Source: Anisus vortex (lineage: Eukaryota; Mollusca; Gastropoda; Planorbidae). From it: 64,000 nucleotides of DNA. The translations under genes were made by a program, and so were the position numbers. The DNA lies in the NCBI GenBank assembly GCA_949126835.1, contig OX421496.1, positions 21,345,844 through 21,409,843 of the forward strand, written 5' to 3'. Shown here piece after piece: positions 59,280 through 64,000 of the stretch. Numbering within the stretch: the stretch's first letter is position 1; each line of letters opens with the position of its first letter. The notes under the pieces were generated by a model, which searched no databases, was not told the origin of the DNA, and saw nothing but the letters and a program-made list of their open reading frames with translations.

Positions 59280-61769
59280 CTGCGCAGGAAAAAATATGAG
59301 AAATTTATTTTCAGGCATTGTAAGTCCATTGATTGTCTTACCAGATTAAATTTGATGATAAGGTGAAAACTATGTAGGAGAAAATACTGAAGATAGCAGG
59401 AACAGAAAAAGAAGGTTTTTCATTATGTTTTCTGTAAGCATTGAGAACAAAATTCAAAGTAGGTATATAGTTGGAGATTAAGTGGCCTATCACTAGAACA
59501 AAAATCTGCTATTTCTTTCCTATGTTTTTATCTGAGTTCATTCATGCGTGTGTTTACCACTGGACGATGCACATATTGTATACAAATTTAACCAAATGCA
59601 TATAAACATTTCCCTACTTTTTTTAAGGTTTGTGTGTGTGGGGTGCTTTTGATTTTTCCACCCATGGCTGTAGGCTCTTTTGTTAATATTGTATAGATAT
59701 GTATGTCATATTTTTATTTATAGTGGGGGGTGCTTTTTTGTATGTATCCTGGATCAGCTATTCATTTGGAGGATTGCACTATATTGGCCATGGTAAATTT
59801 GTCTGAAGATAAATTCCCGTGGTAGCGCCAACCCATGATGACCCCAGTATGCACTTTATTGGCTTAATGTTTAATCCACCTTTGCATGTTGCATATATTT
59901 TGTATAGAAGTGAATTTCTTGCAATTCCGCTTATTTACTGATAGTATTTCTTGAAGATCAAAGGAACGGTTTAAAAACTAAAGACAATCCTATCAAACAT
60001 TGGAAGGCATATTTTGTCAAATAAAAAGCTTACTCTGAGTCTCCATATTCTCTGAGATGCTCTGTTGCCTTGAAGACTCCATGTTGTATTTATAGAGACT
60101 ACAAAGCCAGTATCAACCAGATTTATGCTAAAACGTCCCTAAAAGAAAGAGGTCAACAAAAATATGTATTTATGTATGTTTGTATGTATAAAAAATGTTA
60201 TAATGTTAGATTTATGAAACAATAAATGGGCCTGTAAAGGCAAAAGCATGTATAAGCTATTATCTTAGATGTTCTAAAAAATTCATTTATAAAACAACAT
60301 TGACCATAATAGGGCTACCCACCTGAGGACAGTTACTAGAACTGTAACAATCTCCACCAGTTGCATACGTTATTGGATTGCCCAATAAGGTAGTTGAGAA
60401 CTCAGTGTCAGATGCTGGAAGAGTAAAATGTTTACATATTATTTTTCATCTGGTACTAACTGGACTTTAAAGTTGTTATTTTTAAATTCAAATAACACCA
60501 TTATATTTTGAAGTAAAATATAAAACCTAAATCAAATATTTGTAAAAGTCATACTAATATAATTATATATATAAAAGGACATAATTGTATAACAACATTG
60601 CTAGTTTAATGTAAAGGCAATGTTTGTTTACTTACTTATAACAGTAAGTGTTTCCAAGTTTATTCTAATTTTGGAAAAGCTTGAGTTTCCAGCATTTTCA
60701 AAAGTTTTTTTGCGACACTCTAAACAATCTTCTTCTGGGCGTTTGCCATCATAAGGACAAGTAGTTGGCACTTTAAGTCTGAGGCACAGAATGTGATCAT
60801 TATAAGTAGGTATAATTTTTTCATTATCTATCTAAGGGCTCTTACTATAAAACCATTTTAAAATTCCTAATGTTTTTCCAAACTTTGCACAAAATTCACA
60901 AACCAGTTTCTATCAGTATTTCTGAAAGATCTTAATGTCTGGTAGTGTATAAATAGTTAGTGTACATATAAAAATGTGGATGATTTTGAGAACCCTTAGA
61001 ATTATATAAGAAAACAAAAAGCATTATGTGACTTAAGGATTTTTTTAACTTAATCACAAAGTTATTCACTATTTTGACATTTCAAATAAATACTTTCACA
61101 CTGCTTTATCTATTTGTCTATTACTATTATATTAAAATTGACAAACTTTCCTAAACATTGATCAGTTTTTGCAAACTTGAAAGATCAAGTTATGTTCCCA
61201 AATTTTCCCCAACCCTTTAACCATTGTATCCTTACAAAGAAAATTCACTATATTTTGAACATAGATAGGGTCACAAAAGAAAAGTGACAATTTAATGGAC
61301 AATTTTCCTAGTTAGTTGATAAAAGTAAATCTTACATTTTATCAAACATTTCAGCATAATTTTCTCCTGGTCCTTGGGTTAAGCTTATGTATTCTTTAGG
61401 CAGTCTTTTACGCATATCTTTACAATAGATCTGTTGATGTAAAAATATATGCACAGGTATGAGAGTTCAACCACATCTACATGTACTATTACAATATTAT
61501 CTAGATGAGATTAAATGTTTTGAAATCACAGAGAATAAAATATCAATAATTAATTTTTAATATGTATGAAGTGATTTTTATTTAAATTTGAGTTTCAAGA
61601 ATTTGAGAACTTTTAAACAAGAGAACATTTTTACCAGATATCATTTCAAAGATTTGTCTCAAAAATGTTTTTTCTACCTTTACTAACTGATTGCCAACTT
61701 TAAGTTGATAATCTCCATCCTTCCGTATTGTTGTAAACTTCTTTAGTTCTTTGCAAGATGTTGCAAAAC
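59187..61769 (-). CDS. ADAMTS9/20-like (GON-1 type) metalloprotease, C-terminal GON domain, 5'-partial
   Basis: Six exons in consistent phase encode about 206 residues that match the whole GON domain of ADAMTS9, ADAMTS20 and nematode GON-1. These are secreted zinc proteases of the extracellular matrix; the GON domain is specific to this subgroup and is needed in the worm for gonadal cell migration. Diagnostic blocks in order: SCKELK, then YQLKVGNQLVKIYC, EYISLTQG, CPYDGKRPEEDCLEC, FSKIRINLETL, ATGGDCYSSSNCPQGRFSIN, and GVCGGYCGVCAPDPKIGLKL. The paired cysteines of the domain are present. The stop is TGA at 59187-59189. The protease, disintegrin and thrombospondin repeats must lie beyond the window's right end. 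Confidence 0.93.
60034..60138 (-). CDS. ADAMTS-like GON exon 5
   Basis: GRFSINLVDTGFVV and TTWSLQGNRASQRIW match human GRFSINLYGTGLSL and ARWISQGNYAVSDI. GTAAGC donor. Confidence 0.93.
60323..60414 (-). CDS. ADAMTS-like GON exon 4
   Basis: ITYATGGDCYSSSNCPQ matches human VPFATAGDCYSAAKCPQ. GTGGGT donor, ends in phase 0. Confidence 0.95.
60636..60778 (-). CDS. ADAMTS-like GON exon 3
   Basis: TTCPYDGKRPEEDCLECRKK and FSKIRINLETLTVI match human TECPYNGSRRDDCQCRKD and FQKIRIDLTSMQII. GTAAGT donor, ends in phase 1. Confidence 0.95.
60779..61335. other. Intron of the ADAMTS-like gene, nothing notable
   Basis: AT-rich, no repeat ends recognised. Confidence 0.55.
61336..61430 (-). CDS. ADAMTS-like GON exon 2
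   Basis: IYCKDMRKRLPKEYISLTQG, matching human IYCAGM and PKEYLTLVHG. GTAAGA donor, ends in phase 2. Confidence 0.92.
61678..61769 (-). CDS. ADAMTS-like GON exon 1 of 6 in window
   Basis: Starts in phase 1 (two bases complete a codon) with FATSCKELKKF and ends LVGNQ-like sequence VGNQLVK. Acceptor ATTAG, donor GTAGAA (weak). The first Cys of the GON domain is here. Confidence 0.88.
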
Positions 61770-62283
61770 CTAATATTACAAAAAAAAAATCACTTTATTT
61801 ACAATCAAAATAAATATATAGACTATATGGGCTTGACTATATTTTTTTTATTGAACAATGCATCAAGGTAAAAAAAATAATAAAAGTTTACTCTTACAAT
61901 GTTATTTTATTTTAAAGTGTTGTATTTATATTGTTGGGGGAAAATTGTAAATTATTTCCAATAAATTTTTATTGTTGACTGTAGAAATTTTAGTTTTATA
62001 TACTTATGTTCTTGTCACCAAATTTAAAATTGAGTAAAATGATAGAGTTAAGACTGTAATGCTATTTCTTTTTAAAATAGCATTATCAGCAGTATATCAA
62101 TGAATCTTTCATGTTTATGTTAATTCTACATTATACTTGTTGACCCAGAAATACAGTGCACCTACATTCCAAAAACCTTTATGATGAAATAAAAGATTTT
62201 TATAAAGTTTAAATATATAATGCATTCAATCTTGGCCAGACTTTTTTTGTTTGTAGCTTTTGAACTGGTGTTTTTTTTATTGA

Positions 62284-64000
62284 ATACTTCTATGGAATTT
62301 ATTTATGGAATACTTCTATGGAATACTTCTATGGAATACTTCTATGGAATTCATTTATGGAATACTTCTATGGAATACTTCTATGGAATACTTCTATGGA
62401 ATTCATTTATGGAATACTTCTATGGAATACTTCTATGGAATACTTCTATGGAATTCATTTATGGAATACTTCTATGGAATACTTCTATGGAATACTTCTA
62501 TGGAATACTTCTATGGAATACTTCTATGGAATACTTCTATGGAATACTTCTATGGAATTCATTTATGGAATACTTCTATGGAATACTTCTATGGAATACT
62601 TCTATTAATTACTTCTATGGAATACTTCTATGAAAGACTTTTATTGAATACTTCTATGGAATGCTTCTATTGATTACTTCTATGGAATACTTTTATGGAA
62701 TACTTCTATGGAATACTTCTATGGAATACATTTATGGAATACTTCTATAGAATACTTCTATAGAATACTTCTATGGAATACTTCTATGGAATACTTCTAT
62801 TGATTACTTCTATGGAATACTTCTATGGAATACTTCTATGAAAGACTTTTATTGAATACTTCTATGGAATACATTTATGGAATACTTCTATGGAATACTT
62901 TTATGGAATACTTCTATGGAATACTTCTATGGAATACTTCTATGGAATACTTTTATGGAATACTTCTATGGAATACTTCTATGGAATTCATTTATGGAAT
63001 ACTTCTATGGAATACTTCTATGGAATTCATTTATGGAATACTTCTATGGAATACTTCTATGGAATACTTCTATGGAATTCATTTATGGAATACTTCTATG
63101 GAATACTTCTATGGAATACTTCTATGGAATTCATTTATGGAATACTTCTATGGAATACTTCTATGGAATACTTCTATGGAATACTTCTATGGAATACTTC
63201 TATGGAATACTTCTATGGAATACTTCTATTAATTACTTCTATGGAATACTTCTATGAAAGACTTTTATTGAATACTTCTATGGAATGCTTCTATTGATTA
63301 CTTCTATGGAATACTTTTATGGAATACTTCTATGGAATACTTCTATGGAATACATTTATGGAATACTTCTATAGAATACTTCTATAGAATACTTCTATGG
63401 AATACTTCTATGGAATACTTCTATTGATTACTTCTATGGAATACTTCTATGGAATACTTCTATGAAAGACTTTTATTGAATACTTCTATGGAATACATTT
63501 ATGGAATACTTCTATGAAAGACTTTTATTGAATACTTCTATGGAATACCTTTATGGAATACTTCTATGGAATACTTCTATGGAATACTTCTATGAAAGAC
63601 TTTTATTGAATACTTCTATGGAATACATTTATGGAATACTTCTATGGAATACTTCTATGGAATACTTCTATGAAAGACTTTTATTGAATACTTCTATGGA
63701 ATACTTCTATGGAATTCATTTATGGAATACTTCTATGGAATACTTCTATGAAAGACTTTTATTGAATACTTCTATGGAATACTTCTATGGAATGCTTCTA
63801 TTGATTACTTCTATGGAATACTTTTATGGAATACTTCTATTAATTACTTCTATGGAATACTTCTATGGAATACTTCTATGGAATACTTCTATGGAATTCA
63901 TTTATGGAATACTTCTATGGAATACTTCTATGGAATACTTCTATGGAATACTTCTATGGAATACTTCTATGGAATACTTTTATGGAATACTTCTATGAAA
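62284..64000. repeat. 13-bp-based satellite with higher-order structure, running off the window
   Basis: Units are 13 bp, mostly AATACTTCTATGG, with variants AATTCATTTATGG, AATACTTTTATGG, AAAGACTTTTATT, GATTACTTCTATG. Longer blocks are repeated: the stretch 62590-62840 and the stretch 63225-63470 show the same order of variants. At least 130 units. It lies upstream of the GON exons, probably in an intron of the ADAMTS-like gene. Open frames of more than 130 codons here are artefacts. Confidence 0.96.

Noticed and set aside
62220..63998. Open frames rich in MEYFYGILLWNTS
   Set aside because: Readings of a 13-bp satellite in all three frames. No gene.

Overview
This is eukaryotic nuclear DNA, AT-rich and full of introns, minisatellites and transposon remains. 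The frequent palindromic TAGGCCTA motif, the tRNA-derived SINEs and the invertebrate character of both recognisable proteins suggest a lophotrochozoan animal, most likely a gastropod mollusc. The species cannot be fixed from the sequence alone.

About 41 kb (4.66-45.69 kb, minus strand) is one gene: CABIN1, the calcineurin-binding subunit of the HIRA/UBN1/CABIN1/ASF1 histone H3.3 chaperone complex. I could thread 31 coding exons through consistent GT-AG junctions. The model is 8,946 nt, in frame throughout, and predicts 2,981 residues, against about 2,220 in human. The extra length sits mostly in two disordered exons, 11 (about 816 codons) and 25 (about 492 codons). The start codon is the last three bases of exon 1. 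The stop codon lies at the edge of a 21-bp minisatellite.

The introns carry most of the accessory content: a 6.4-kb Gypsy-like LTR element with near-identical LTRs and a Gag-protease ORF joined to an integrase remnant (intron 21); a piggyBac-type MITE (intron 24); a mariner-like element with a nested MITE (intron 6); a degenerate hAT-like insertion (intron 12); LINE fragments (introns 8 and 29); four tRNA-SINE copies or fragments; and minisatellites with periods of 39, 42, 45, 50 and 53 bp. Three arrays lie within a few tens of bases of real splice sites. Two of them repeat splice-site-like modules.

Upstream of CABIN1 (46.7-51.4 kb) is a dead hAT/ZMYM1-like transposase pseudogene on the plus strand. 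A second hAT family has entered it; one copy has a perfect 8-bp target duplication inside the C-terminal dimerisation region. A broken minus-strand ORF of an unnamed family follows at 51.8-52.5 kb.

From about 53 to 59.2 kb there is AT-rich sequence without genes, possibly a long 3' UTR. At 59.19-61.77 kb six minus-strand exons encode the complete C-terminal GON domain of an ADAMTS9/20 (GON-1)-type secreted metalloprotease. The rest of that gene lies beyond the window. The last 1.7 kb is a 13-bp-based satellite in its intron.

The two genes appear functionally unrelated. No complete RNA gene, CRISPR array or bacterial feature was seen.
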